From: Cyanodermella asteris
Lineage: Eukaryota > Ascomycota > Lecanoromycetes > Ostropales > Stictidaceae
Assembly (NCBI GenBank): GCA_900618795.1
Contig: UYJD01000003.1
Coordinates: forward strand, 1,785,336-1,849,335
Length of the DNA: 64,000 bases
Direction: 5' to 3'
Shown here piece after piece: positions 11,447-22,005 of the stretch (position 1 is its first letter; every line of letters starts with the position of its first letter). A program made the position numbers and the translations under genes. Below the pieces are notes generated by a model. That model searched no databases. It saw nothing but the letters and a program-made list of their open reading frames with translations, and was not told the origin of the DNA.

Positions 11447-12541
11447 ATGAAGCTGGTTCTCTCCTCTCTCGCAGTCATACTCATAGCAATACTACTCTCA
11501 TCCGTCACCACGTTTTCCTCTACCGCAATCTCACTCCTCAAGCGAAGCTCAATCCTACAAAGCACCAAAGCAGAAACCCTATTCAGCCGCTTCCCCTTTA
11601 CAGCACCCGCCTTCTTTGCCACGAAACCAGCCTCCAACATGACCGTTCCACGTGGGATTCAAAAGGCTTTTCTCGCCCGCGAGCAAGCCGAGGGCGCCGG
11701 CGCCCGGGTCCGCCGTTCAATCGGCACACCCGAACTGAAGAACTTCTCCCCCTTCCTAATGCTCGACCACTTCCGCATCGAACCCGGTGCCGGCTTCCCG
11801 GACCACCCACACCGCGGGCAGGAAACCATCACATACCTCCTCGAAGGCGCCGTCGACCACGAAGACTTTGCCGGCCACGCCGGAAGCATCGAGGCGGGCG
11901 ACCTGCAATTCATGACCGCGGGGCGGGGCATCATGCACGCAGAGATGCCGTCGCAGAACCACAAAGTCAACGTCGGCATGCAGCTGTGGGTCGACCTGCC
12001 CGAAAAACTCAAGAAATGCGAGCCGCGATACCGCGACCTAAAGGGAACCGAGATCCCCACAATCAGCGTCGACGACGACAAAGTTGACATCAAGATCATT
12101 TCTGGGCAGAGCCATGGAACGGACAGTGTGCAGGAACTGGCTTACACGCCGGTGTGGATCTTTGACATTACGATTCGGCCTGGCGGGAAGGTCGCGCAGA
12201 CGCTTCCCGTGGGCTGGAACGCGTTCGCATACGTTCTCGAAGGCTCGGCGACGTTTGGAGCTGTTCAGAACACGACTGTGGTGCCGCAGTATCACAACTG
12301 TGTGTTTGAGCGCGAAGGTGACGAGGTCATCGCCAGCAACCCATCAGATGCCGAGGGCGCGACTCGTTTATTCCTGGTGGCGGGCCTGCCCCTGGATCAG
12401 AATGTCGTTCAGTACGGTCCGTTTGTGCTGAACACGAAAGAGGAGGTCTATCAGGCCATGTTTGACTACTCGAATCATGTGAATGGATTCGAGAGGGCTG
12501 CTAATTGGGAGAGCAAAATTGGTAAAAGCATGGTGCAGTGA
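11447..12541 (+). CDS. Pirin (bicupin, metal-binding)
   Basis: A single exon encodes 364 aa from the first ATG. From Met65 (position 11639) on it matches fungal pirins closely. The pirin metal ligands are His120 and His122 (PDHPHRGQETITYLLEG) plus His164 and Glu166 (GRGIMHAEMP). Counted from Met65 they are 56, 58, 100 and 102, close to the human pirin ligands. A second cupin half follows (WNAFAYVLEGSATFG) and the C-terminus ends GKSMVQ. The extra N-terminus has a hydrophobic stretch (LSSLAVILIAILLSS) and a basic region, so a membrane-anchored or mitochondrial form is possible if translation starts at 11447. Pirins act as nuclear cofactors or quercetinase-like dioxygenases; which applies here is unknown. 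Confidence 0.88.
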   Translation: MKLVLSSLAVILIAILLSSVTTFSSTAISLLKRSSILQSTKAETLFSRFPFTAPAFFATKPASNMTVPRGIQKAFLAREQAEGAGARVRRSIGTPELKNFSPFLMLDHFRIEPGAGFPDHPHRGQETITYLLEGAVDHEDFAGHAGSIEAGDLQFMTAGRGIMHAEMPSQNHKVNVGMQLWVDLPEKLKKCEPRYRDLKGTEIPTISVDDDKVDIKIISGQSHGTDSVQELAYTPVWIFDITIRPGGKVAQTLPVGWNAFAYVLEGSATFGAVQNTTVVPQYHNCVFEREGDEVIASNPSDAEGATRLFLVAGLPLDQNVVQYGPFVLNTKEEVYQAMFDYSNHVNGFERAANWESKIGKSMVQ

Positions 12542-13182
12542 TGGCCGAAAATCGGGAGACATTGAAAATGAAGTATAGTCAGTGAGCGGAATGAGATACC
12601 CTGTTTAGACTAGGCCAAACTCTTCGTGCTATCCCTAAATTGAAATGTAGTCTCGCCTTACGATGTAAGCTGAATATGGGCCAGCCTCGTATTGCTTTTG
12701 GGTCCCCACACCTTTCAGTTCTGCTCGCAAAAGGCATCCGAAAGCCACAAGCAGACAACATAAAAACCGAGCTTGCCACAGCAGCACATAGAATCTTTGC
12801 GATGCTACCGAACTCCCAGTGATGCTATTCCATCGAACATCTGTGGTTTGACTTCCGAAACTCCGGACATTGATCCACATGACGATTTCGATGCTGATGG
12901 TGTGGGTCAACGCGGGGTTGCGACCACAATCAACCATGATGCGAATGACGAAACAAGGGCAGAACAACCTGGTCTGCACAAATTCATGAGAAATGTCGAC
13001 AAGCGTGTATTATAAATAGTCCAAAGTCTCGATGATGGTTTTCGCGTCTCCACATTTGACCTTTTAAGCTTATATATAAACCACTCAGTTCCCTCAAACT
13101 TTCCACTACACTCTATACCCGAAACCTACTCACATTGTTTCATCGTTTCAATCTTCAAACACTCCACTTACATAACTCCACC
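12542..13182. other. Intergenic region with promoter of the HD-domain gene
   Basis: No supported gene. The distal half should be the promoter of the cyanamide-hydratase-like gene, with a TATA-like run near its end. Confidence 0.45.
13071..13078 (+). promoter_or_regulatory. TATA-box-like element
   Basis: The sequence TATATATA lies 112 bases before the ATG of the HD-domain gene, followed by a pyrimidine-rich leader. A clear TATA box suits an inducible gene. Confidence 0.45.
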
Positions 13183-13926
13183 ATGTTCAATACTGAACAG
13201 CAAGACGGCTGGACCGCCGTCCCCCGCTCCCTCGACAAGCTCATCGCCAGCCGTCCCAACCCGCAACCCCCCAAAGCCCTCAAGACAACCGACATCCCCA
13301 TCCCGGACACGCCGCTCGCAAGAGCCATAACCTCCTACGCCAGCGCAAACCTTCCCCCAGCAACCTTCAACCACAGCATGCGCGTCTTCCTCTTCGGCCA
13401 GGCAATCACCCACAACCACTTCCCCACCTGGTCCTACTCCGCCGAAACCTACCTCCTCGCCTGCCTCCTCCACGACATCGGCACCACTCCCGCCAACTTC
13501 CACCGCACACACCTGTCCTTCGAGTTCCAGGGCGGCATGATCGCCCACGAACTGCTTCTCGCCCGCGGCGCGTCGCAATCCCAGGCCGAGAGCGTCACGG
13601 AGACGATTATACGGCATCAGGATGTGGGCGAGACGGGGAACATGACGACGCTGACGGCGGTGATTCATTTCGCGACGCTTTTCGATAATACGGGGGGGAA
13701 TGCCGAATTAGTGCATCGCGAGACGATTGAGAGTGTGGTGCGTGCGTGGCCGAGGGAGAAGTGGACGGATTGTTTTGCCGAGACGGTCAGGAGGGAGACG
13801 GGGGGCAAGCCGTGGAGTCATACGACGAAGATTGAGGGGTTTGCGGAGATGGTGGAGGGTAACGAGTTGATGGAGCCGTATGAGTGGCCGAGAAGGGATG
13901 GAACATTTGAGACTGGTTCCAAGTGA
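13183..13926 (+). CDS. HD-domain protein of the cyanamide hydratase (DDI2/DDI3) type
   Basis: A single exon encodes 247 aa. The start ATG at 13183 has an ACC before it. The HD-domain metal ligands are visible: His64 (FNHSMRVFLFG), His97-Asp98 (LACLLHDIGTT), and a further His in FEFQGGMIAHELLL. This order and the short N-terminal extension match fungal cyanamide hydratases and yeast Ddi2/Ddi3. Those enzymes add water to cyanamide to give urea and use a zinc centre. In yeast the genes respond to alkylating agents. The substrate is inferred from the family only; related HD proteins can have other nitrile or isonitrile substrates. Codon third positions are very C-rich in the first half, then G-rich. 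Confidence 0.82.
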   Translation: MFNTEQQDGWTAVPRSLDKLIASRPNPQPPKALKTTDIPIPDTPLARAITSYASANLPPATFNHSMRVFLFGQAITHNHFPTWSYSAETYLLACLLHDIGTTPANFHRTHLSFEFQGGMIAHELLLARGASQSQAESVTETIIRHQDVGETGNMTTLTAVIHFATLFDNTGGNAELVHRETIESVVRAWPREKWTDCFAETVRRETGGKPWSHTTKIEGFAEMVEGNELMEPYEWPRRDGTFETGSK

Positions 13927-14795
13927 GCTGATGCAAAGGTTTCGTGACGGGCGTGTGTATTGGAAACGGCTGGTGAAGCAGTGAGGTCACGAGCCTCACA
14001 CGCTCGGCATTGGGTTGCAATCATTGGGATCTCAATCTTGAGATTTATAGCTGCTCGACGCTTGAGACAGTGTCCAAATGATCAGCATGAGACGTTGAAC
14101 AGCGGTTAAGCTCTGCTTGATCACGCACACTGAAAAGAGGATCGGCGTGCAAGAGGGAAAATCTCCGGCTGGATCGAACCGGCTGCCTCGCAAAGATTGC
14201 GACTTTGCAAAAAGAATCTCAATCGGAATCGATGCTAATATTACAACTGCATCCGCACCCGAGTTGCCCAGTTTCCCACTCAGCCACTTGGCCTAAGAGC
14301 CTGATCGCCCCGATTGATGAAATGAGAGGCGAGTAGTCCCGAACATATACATCTGTGCTGTCAACACGAATTGAAGAGGTCGAACGCATCGCATCTTCAG
14401 AAGGAGCAAAGGTTGAAAAGAAGACAATCGTGGTCCGTGGCGGCCCTGTACCAGACTTCTGTGTCTTTTCGGGTTTGAGTCTGATGGCGCAGTCGCCGTT
14501 GAGAGCAGACTGATTGAAGGTTTGTTCCCTCAAAACTCAATATATGCCTTTGTATCAAGTAAGGACCCACGTAAGAATAAATTTACCGATACGGAAGCCT
14601 GGCAGGGTCCATGCATCGTTGTGGCTACAAATTTGTGCACAGTGATACAACTATAAGTTTGAAATCATAGGTCCACGTTCGCGGGTACTAGCACCAGAGG
14701 GTTACAAGACGACATATCTAGTGGTCGAAATTGCCTTCATGTTGCGAGGCAAGTCACATTGAATGCACCGAGGAGGTCATCGTCAAGCAGACGTG
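13927..14795. other. Intergenic region
   Basis: No supported gene. It lies between the 3' ends of the HD-domain gene and the minus-strand thioesterase. A tRNA-like segment near 14175-14215 was examined and rejected. Confidence 0.45.
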
Positions 14796-15365
14796 CTATA
14801 TTTTAGCTCCCGCTTCCTGCTTGCGCAACTTCATTAGAGCGCCTCCCTCGCAATAGACAGTCCCCTGCCCGTCTTCAATCCTACTTTCTATCCTCAGACT
14901 CCGCCCATCAACTTCCGTTGCGAACGTCCTGCACAAGACAACACCGGGAATCGAAATGCTCTTCCAGAACTTCTGCCATGACTCCGCCGTGAATACAGCG
15001 GGCTTCGACATCATGCTAGCGCACATGCCCATGGCCTGGTCCATTATCGCATCCGAGACACCGCCATGAAGGTAGCCCTTGTGTCCGCCGAGGCCATCAC
15101 CTAGGGAGAGAAGGAGGATGAGGGCTGGCGACGCGTGCCCGGGTTTGGTCTCGGTGGTGGACAAGGCGGTCCAGGCGCGAATAGTCTTTGATGTCTTGAA
15201 AGTTTCGTTAAACAGGGTGTTGGTGACGATCTTGTCGTACGGTGGTGGTGGTATTCGGCCCGCCTTTTCTAGGCGTTTCAAGTTTGGAGCTTCGAAGAGA
15301 GCTTGGCACCAAGGGATGTCAAAGTCGGAAAGAATTTCTTCGTCCATGGCTCCGTGTGAATTCAT
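14796..15365 (-). CDS. Hot-dog fold thioesterase (PaaI/THEM4-like)
   Basis: A single exon encodes 189 aa from the ATG at 15365. The middle carries the hot-dog motif GYLHGGVSDAIMDQAMG with His100 followed by two Gly, as in the PaaI/4HBT-type fungal proteins where this loop leads into the central helix. A long N-terminal helix region precedes it (PWCQALFEAPNLKRLE), usual for fungal members. The C-terminal strands (VLCRTFATEVDGRSLRIES) close the sheet. The likely reaction is hydrolysis of an acyl-CoA or acyl-carrier thioester; the chain is unknown. It is followed 203 bases away by the JmjC-type gene, whose 3' end faces its start on the same strand. Confidence 0.72.
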   Translation of the reverse strand: MNSHGAMDEEILSDFDIPWCQALFEAPNLKRLEKAGRIPPPPYDKIVTNTLFNETFKTSKTIRAWTALSTTETKPGHASPALILLLSLGDGLGGHKGYLHGGVSDAIMDQAMGMCASMMSKPAVFTAESWQKFWKSISIPGVVLCRTFATEVDGRSLRIESRIEDGQGTVYCEGGALMKLRKQEAGAKI

Positions 15366-15568
15366 AACAGACAGGCTGAGGAGAATGGTTCGAGCGATGT
15401 CGGTAGTCGGAATTACTGAATAATCAGCTCAGCTGAGGCCTCAGCTGCATGACGCGACCGCACTTGAGGCCCGCGCCGAGGTACACCAACCCACAACAGG
15501 GGTGTGGATCAGACGTACATATTCGAGTAGCCAACCTGATAGCGATAGATGTAGTATTCAGATATCGC

Positions 15569-16507
15569 TCAACGGAACCACCAGTTCACGGACATGTTGA
15601 TGCCTTGACCTATACCTCTCACAGCATGCCACCAGCCCTTAGGAATGAACAGTGCATCTCCGGGTTCCAAGCAAGCTTCTTGACCACCATGTTCATCGCC
15701 CTGTCCATCCCAGACAGCCTCCTCGAGTAGTCTCTTCTCATCTCCCTTCATCATCTCCTCGCCTCTGATCCGCTCATCTGCCCCGAACCCAGCACCATCT
15801 TTGCCCGCGCGTAGCTTTGCGTACAGTCGACTGCCGTGGTCCGGTGATATCAACCTGATGACTTTCTGTCCAGCTACCTGAGCAAACCAATTCGGATTCG
15901 GGTCTCGATGTAGAGGTGTGCTCGTCGGTGGCAAACCGAGCCAAAGCGAAGAATCATAGACATCACCATTGCCGGCTTCCTTTACGAGCCTCGGGGTGGC
16001 AAATGGGGCTGCTAGTCCGGAAGTGAGTCGTGAGAGTGAGCACTGCGCGACATAGATCCGAGGTGCATCTCTGGCCGTGCTTTGCGGATTCTCAATGGCA
16101 TCTAGGAACAGGGCAAGCGGCACTGCGTCGGCGCGATGAAACATGTCGGTACCTGGTACAGTCATCTCCATTGGCAGGAAAAGTGACTCGCCATACCTTC
16201 GCAATTTCGTGATATCCAGGGATGTAGGTCCAACCTCGCCATTGAACCAGGTCCCTCGTGCATCTATATCAGCGCTTCCACGGGGAAGGCGAGCTGGTCG
16301 CTCGGGTTGGTAGGCATGTGAGCGAAATTGTGCGAGATCCGACGAAGGCAAGTCGTCAATAGGCCTCCAGGTCGATGCCTGCCGGCGGTTGAAAATCACA
16401 TGCGCAGCCTTGAGCATCCGGCAACGGACCGAGTACTGCTGTATTCTGAGTAGATCGCATGGTATGTGTCGTAGACGCGACTGCGCGAAGCTGGTAAGGC
16501 GACACAT
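15569..16507 (-). CDS. JmjC/cupin-type Fe(II)/2-oxoglutarate oxygenase
   Basis: A single exon encodes 312 aa. The facial triad of a cupin_8/JmjC enzyme is visible: His200-x-Asp202 in STPLHRDPNPNW and the distal His294 in PKGWWHAVRG. A Trp-Phe pair and a Lys (AGQKVIRL) follow the first two ligands, as in this fold. The C-terminus ends SVNWWFR, which is the usual closing strand. The N-terminus (MCRLTSFAQSRLRHIPCDL) is basic and could direct import into mitochondria. A charged insert (GEEMMKGDEKRLLEEAVW) lies between the ligands. The family includes protein hydroxylases and histone demethylases; the substrate here is not inferable. Confidence 0.8.
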   Translation of the reverse strand: MCRLTSFAQSRLRHIPCDLLRIQQYSVRCRMLKAAHVIFNRRQASTWRPIDDLPSSDLAQFRSHAYQPERPARLPRGSADIDARGTWFNGEVGPTSLDITKLRRYGESLFLPMEMTVPGTDMFHRADAVPLALFLDAIENPQSTARDAPRIYVAQCSLSRLTSGLAAPFATPRLVKEAGNGDVYDSSLWLGLPPTSTPLHRDPNPNWFAQVAGQKVIRLISPDHGSRLYAKLRAGKDGAGFGADERIRGEEMMKGDEKRLLEEAVWDGQGDEHGGQEACLEPGDALFIPKGWWHAVRGIGQGINMSVNWWFR

Positions 16508-17494
16508 GATAGACAGAAAGCAAGATCACATTAGGGAGTCATATCTCAGTTTGGTCAATAAGAAAAAGAAAATCGAAACACTCTTCCATTGACCAAGTCC
16601 AAAGTCTGTTCGCTGAATGACATCGAGGAGGGAGCAGCTCTCTATTCAGGAATATCGAACGGCTACAATGGTAAGATTCCTTCACTGGCACGGACCAGCC
16701 GGCTCCACAACCTTATTTTGACCTCGCTTCATGAGAGGCAGCCACCCTTTTCCCACCAACTTTTCCACCAGCTTTTCAACTTCAACAGCAAACGACTTGG
16801 GGACGGTCGTGATGGATCAGCCCAATCTCTCGACATGCAGAGCTTCCGCAGGACGTTCGATCGCATTCTGAGCACACAGCTAGGTCAGATTTGACGTTTT
16901 CGACCGACCGACCTCCCACAGCCCGCGAATGAATTTGGTGTTCTCGGATCAGCAGCATATTCGTGGTCGACGAGCCCCAGGACCGCACGTAAGATCATGT
17001 GCATTTCAACGGGGGAGATTGCCGCAATGACCTATGGACGTGGCCTGCACACAGAGTGAAAATCAGACTTCCAAGAGAGAGGGCGACATTGTTGCCACTG
17101 ACTGGGAGCATGCGTTGTCAACGCGACCTTGCTTGCCACCGTGAGCATGTCTGACCTAGAACATCGACCGACAGAGGGAGAAGATGGTGTTGACATACGC
17201 ACATCGACTGTACGCCAAACCGAAAATGTGTTATTGCCCTGGATAATGCTGGGAGAACTGGCTTTTGTTCGAGTTTCCAGCTTCGGAAATGCACAGTGGT
17301 TGTTTGATTCATTCTTAGCTGATGCGTTCGAAGTCTCGGTCGCCAAATCCTAATTTGGTCTGATCCAGGGTGTCTTCGGATACCTTGGGCATCTCCGAAG
17401 ACCTTTCACTACCGATGAACAGAGGCCGCCAACATGCTTCGGACCACTGCCGAGATTGGGCTGAACGGTGCTCATGGCTGGCGCCATACCTCCA
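16508..17494. other. Intergenic region at the edge of the accessory block
   Basis: No supported gene. Short frames overlap on both strands. It marks the change from well-recognised metabolic genes to the array of finger proteins. Confidence 0.45.
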
Positions 17495-18302
17495 CTATCT
17501 CAGGAAAGGCCATGAAAGCCTCCGTGTCAATTCCGGCTGGTACCAGGATCTCTGCAGGAGGAACTGGCGGATGACGGACTCACGGACAACAGCCTCCCAG
17601 GTAAGGCCCGCTTGGTATTCCCCGACCGGCAGGGAATCCAACGATCGGTCGATCGCCACGCCAGCATTGAACTGGTCCCACGACAAGGCGACGTTGGCCT
17701 GCCGGTCCGCGACCCTCTTCTTCAGCTTCACCCGCTTCTCGACTCGGGCCGCTTTCTCCGCCTGGATTGCAGCAACAGACACCCCCGCACGAGCTGCCTT
17801 GTCCTGGATGATTTGTGCCTGCGAAAGGCGGATGTACGCCCTTGACGGGCCGAACGCAAAGGTTGACAACGTTGGATGGGCTTTCCAGGCGTCTCCGACC
17901 ACCCGTACGTCGTTGGCATGCCTGCGCCGCGCGTGTCGCCGGACGCCGTCGCGTCGACAGAAGGAAGCGTTGCAATCAGCGCATGGGCATCGAAAGATGT
18001 CGGCGCCAATGCCCTGTTGCTTTATCTGGTTGATGTCGCAGACTGTTGTTAAAAGATCAGCGTTGAGCCTTCGTTCACCGGAATTAGCTGGAAGACTTAC
18101 TGCGGACATCATCGTCCAAAATTCCGTCCTCACCAACCACCTTGTACTTGATGTTGATTCCTGCGAGACCACCCTTGACCTTTGCAGCACCTTTGATGTA
18201 CTTCAGGTTTCCAGCTGACATCAAATGGATCTTTGTGTCCACGTATTTGCCATTGCTGTCGGACTCCTTCGCACGGATTGTGGTAGCAACTCCACGCGGC
18301 AT
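17495..18302 (-). CDS. GIG-finger family protein A (single C2H2 finger)
   Basis: Exons are 18302-18101 and 18042-17495 around a 58-nt phase-1 intron (GTAAGT donor, TTTTAACAACAG end), giving 249 aa. Residues 19-26 (KYVDTKIH) and the beta-rich stretch INIKYKVV match copies B and C. The intron splits the Ile68 codon. Then come CDINQIKQQGIGADIFRC and a C2H2 finger with Cys86, Cys91, His104 and His109 (C-X4-C-X12-H-X4-H). A post-finger motif (AHPTLSTFAFGPSRAY) matches B. The C-terminal half is a basic/Ala-rich helix region. The N-terminal NLS exon seen in B and C is absent. Probably nuclear; one C2H2 finger could bind DNA, RNA or protein. I do not recognise a named family. Confidence 0.62.
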
Positions 18303-19506
18303 TATTGCGGTTTCAGTTCCTGATAAAGAGACTTTGGCTGATTGAGCTTGAGGGAAGTCGAAACTGCGTGCAGCCCGATAACAAATCAATTCGAGAAAGG
18401 TGGCCTTGAGTTGTTGGTGTGATGTGCAGGAGTGAGCTCGACTCAAATCTCGTGGATCGAAACCGAATTGCAACCTGAAGTCTGCAAACTAGGAAAGATG
18501 AACCGGATGCCAATCCAGAAGATCAAATGGAAGCCTATCGAGGTCGATGCAAGGCAAGTATTGAGCTTGATTGTGCGTTGGTGTTAGCCAATGTATCAAG
18601 GTACTCAGACTGATGCAGTGTGTGTATGGACAAGTTGAGCTTCCAGGTCGGTGCGAAAGAAGTACACTGCTTCGCTTGGGATCTACGGGGAAGCAAAAAG
18701 CCCTACTCCGCTACTCAGTCACCACAGCGAGATAAGCGCGCACCGTCCCTCAATTCACAAACTCGAGCACGGTTCACCTCTCTTCACACGAGCGGGCCGG
18801 CCTCATGCCCTCCGCCGCAAGGTACCCTACCACGCGCGATGGCATGAGACGCTCACCGCAGAAGCAGCAATGCATGCTGAAGAACCCCCTTAATGGGACG
18901 ACGCTTCAGCCGTGCCGTTCAATTGGATCTTATGCCCTCATATATCTGAAATCGCCAATTGGCTCATATTTAGACGCGCACCGCTCTATTTACAGAACTC
19001 CGGGGGAGCACCCCATCCAACATGCTGGCAATTGCAAGATTCCCTGAAATCAAAACCAGGTGGGAGTTTCGCAGCCGGGGTTGTTACAATGGCACAATAT
19101 GCTGCCAATCACAGCCTGTTTGACTACAAGCACGAATGCTGCTAGCTTGCAGCAGCTTGATGGCTATACTTGCTGTCAAATATTGTTGGCTACAACGAAG
19201 CACGCCACCTGATCATTGTACATGCTTCCGAACCACCTGGCTACGTCGCTTTGATACTGGCTGGAAAAGAACGAAACATCTTTGATTTTGGTTGCCTCAT
19301 TTTGGGCTAGCTATTTAATTCTGCTACACGCCAGCCAGGGCGAAGCGTCGCTCACATCGAGCTCTCAACTTTTGAGGTAAATGAGAAAATATCCAAAACG
19401 CTGACAACGAGAGCCCCCAAAATCTTCCTCGGAAACTTACAACCGCCGCACGTCAGACGGAATGTTCCATCCCAAGAGCAGCGCTGAAACGATCTCAGAC
19501 GAACAA
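18303..19506. other. Intergenic region
   Basis: No supported gene. It should include the promoter of copy A. No NLS exon like those of copies B and C was found upstream of copy A. The stretch is AT-richer near 18950-19400. Confidence 0.45.
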
Positions 19507-19558
19507 GTCTGGACGACGAGTCTGGACGACGAGTCTGGACGACGAGTCTGGACGAACA
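19507..19558. repeat. 13-bp tandem repeat, four units
   Basis: The unit GTCTGGACGACGA occurs three times in perfect tandem, followed by a fourth unit that diverges at its end. It lies just beyond the inverted duplication at the 3' end of copy B. Confidence 0.9.
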
Positions 19559-19573
19559 ACCACCCGGTCTTCG

Positions 19574-19817
19574 GCCATCCGAGCCACACAGGTCTCAACT
19601 TCAACGACCACCGACAAAGATTGTCAGGAGAAGAAAGTGCCGACGAAGAAGCCCCTTCAGGTCTTCTTCTTCTGTGGCAGCAGCTTACCGCCATTGGCTT
19701 CCTTCTCCTTGGCGATCACCTCCTTGGACCGACGCTTGTAATTTCGCGAAGGTCCATAGGAGTAGAACGACATTGTCGGATGGTCGTTGAAGTTGAGGCC
19801 TGTGTGGCCCGGGTGGC
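19574..19817. repeat. Inverted duplication of the post-finger exon segment of copy B
   Basis: The left arm 19574-19617 and the reverse complement of the right arm 19773-19817 agree at 41 of 44 aligned bases, with one single-base gap. The right arm is part of the coding sequence of copy B (residues HTGLNFNDHP, just after the finger). The left arm is a non-coding copy in opposite orientation beyond the stop codon. The two arms are 155 bases apart, and the end of the copy B coding region lies between them. A transcript of copy B with a long 3' UTR could fold on itself here. Confidence 0.85.
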
Positions 19818-20762
19818 TATTTTGGAAGTGCCGGTCCACTGTGCTGCGCCGGACGAAGGCGCCATCACACTCCAGTACAGGGCACCGGAACACGTCTGCC
19901 CCGATGCCCTGCATGTTGATCTCGTCGATCCAGCAGGTGTGAAGCTGCTGGTCGACGGTTCCATCATTCTCCTTGATGTTGTAGGAGATTTTGATGTGGG
20001 AGTGCTTGGCGCCCTCATTCTCGTCGTCGTCTTCCGCCAAGGGCTTGATGTTGCCCAGCCGCCGGCGTTCCACGACGTGCACCTTTGTATCGGTGTAATT
20101 GCCGGCGGCGTCCCTGGTCTTTGGGCGCGTTTGGATGTGGGCCGCCCGGCCCACCTTCTGTTTCTTGGGCTGCTCTGTCTCGATATTAGCTTTGAGCTGC
20201 GCTTTTATTGGGGAACAAACATACCGGCGGCAACCTCTTCCTCAGCCTTTCTTTTCGTCCCCGCCACGGAACCGGCAACGAAAGTGCTTGGGCTGGCCGG
20301 GGCTGGACCGAAAGTGGCAGCGGGAGGCGGACTGGCAGTGGTGGCGGGAGTGAAGGTGGGAGTGAAGGAGGCAGTGGTGATGTTGTGGTGGTAGTAGGTG
20401 GGTGTTGAGGAGGCTGACTCCTCGGCGGCGATCTCCTCGGAGAATCTTGCAAACAGCGCATCAAGGCGCTCGTCGTCGTCGTGGGCGGGCGGGCTGGACG
20501 GTGCCGGCTCCACCTCTCCAGCGAAGATCCCCGTCGGGATCAAATATGTTTCGGGCCTGGGTCCAAAGATTGCGTCGCCGGGCAGCTGCATGGCGGGTGC
20601 TGGCTGCGGCTGGTACCAATGGATTGGTACGCCCAGCTGGGCGTGCTCGACCCATTGGACGGGCTGCTCGACCTCCAAAGCATACAGATCCATGGGATCC
20701 CACTGCAGCTTGGACATGCCAGCGTCGGCGTTGTAAGTGTGCATGGTGGATGTGGAGTTCAT
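19657..20762 (-). CDS. GIG-finger family protein B (NLS plus single C2H2 finger)
   Basis: Exons are 20762-20225 and 20174-19657 around a 50-nt phase-1 intron (GTATGT donor, GACAG acceptor), giving 351 aa. Residues 1-165 are Pro/Ala/Thr-rich and acidic (DDDERLDALFARFSEE), like an activation domain. An NLS-type KRKAEEE sits at the first exon end. The second exon opens with KKQKVGRAAHIQTRPK, then DAAGNYTDTKVHVVE (about 201-215), the strand region IKISYNIK, and INMQGIGADVFRC. The finger is Cys277, Cys282, His295, His300. NDHPTMSFYSYGPSRNY follows. The intron found before the GIG motif in copies A, C, D and E is absent here, so it was probably lost. Intact frame; likely nuclear. Its 3' end is involved in an inverted duplication. 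Confidence 0.65.
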
Positions 20763-22005
20763 GTTGGGATGAGGCGAACTGAGGCAAGGTGTTCAACTGA
20801 CGTGAGAGATGAGTGGCTAATTGAAGCTTGATGCGACAATTGGCAATGAAGATTCTTGGAAGTATGAAGATTGAGTGTTTGAAGAGCTTTGGTGAGAGTT
20901 TGTTCTGCTTTCAGTTGTGTTGATGAAGAGTTGGAGGGCTTCAAGGACGGGAGTTCAGAAGAAAAGTGAGGACATCAGCACAGCTTCCCGCGCCGCGCGG
21001 TCCAAATTTTCTGCTGCCGTGGACACTGACTCACTCGACGCGAGAGGCTGGGCCTTTGTTTGAGCATGAGTACTGCTGCCTTCACTATTTTGCTCTGCCA
21101 GCCGGGGCATGACGCCGTTTCTATTGACAGATGTTACGAAACCGCGAGACCTCGAGAAATGCGGCCCATCACTGGCCCCCTGTCGGCTGTCCTCATTTAT
21201 AAATGTAGGGAGAGGGCCTAATGCATTTGATCACTCCCTACCAGGCATGCTCAGGGTACCCTTTCGAAGACTCGATTCTGGAAAAGGGGTATTACGGTTC
21301 ACAGCAACCTTCGTTCGAGCATACACGAGATGATTGACCGCAATTTACACAATCAGAACGTTGAATTTGGAGTTACGAAATGATTGAGACGCCTATCGAC
21401 TGAATTCTATCGAGCCAATGCAATTGGGCTTTGAATACTACCAAAAGTGCAGCTATCGAGATATCTCAGCTGCTGCACTCTTATGACGCGGAGCATTCCG
21501 AGAGCTCACCATCAGTCAAAGGTACTGGATGCTGGCTCTCAGATAAAATGCTACGCTGCGGCAAAACCAACTGTTCAGACGTCAAGTCCTCAAATTTTGG
21601 GCGACATGGAACGAGGGCAGCATCGTCTGAAGTCGAGCTCGTCCAATCGGCGACATGAAGTTATCGGCAGCGATACAGGCTGCTGCGCCGTAGCAAGTAG
21701 GTTATTTTTCGTCTTGCTGATTGCCCTGACCACTGTTCGATATTCACGCCTCGATTCTTTGCGAGCTCACTCCTCGTTCTGCACCCCGGTCCTCAGTCAC
21801 AGAAGCTTCATCTTTCTCCATTTGAGCCCCACGTCTGATTGTTCCAATAGCTTGCGTTCACCACGATCTGACCTGTCTCCGGCATAGTAACACAAAGCCG
21901 GTGCCCGGCCCACCCAGGCCCACCTCTTGTGGATCATTGCCATGAATATCGGAATCTGAACTCGCCGGATCAGGGCGAGGAAGGTATCAATACATGCAGA
22001 GGCCG
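20763..22005. other. Intergenic region
   Basis: No supported gene. The start of this stretch should be the promoter of copy B. The remainder has only short overlapping frames. Confidence 0.45.

Noticed and set aside
14165-14240. tRNA-like segment on the minus strand with a T-loop sequence and a six-pair hairpin
   Set aside because: The T-stem has only three of five pairs, the position before the anticodon is not T, and no 5' acceptor strand matches the 3' end.
17370-18218. Plus-strand open frame of 282 aa
   Set aside because: It is antisense to copy A, which has conserved family features and a good intron.
19462-20394. Plus-strand open frame of 310 aa
   Set aside because: It is antisense to copy B, has low-complexity composition and arises from the codon bias of the real gene.
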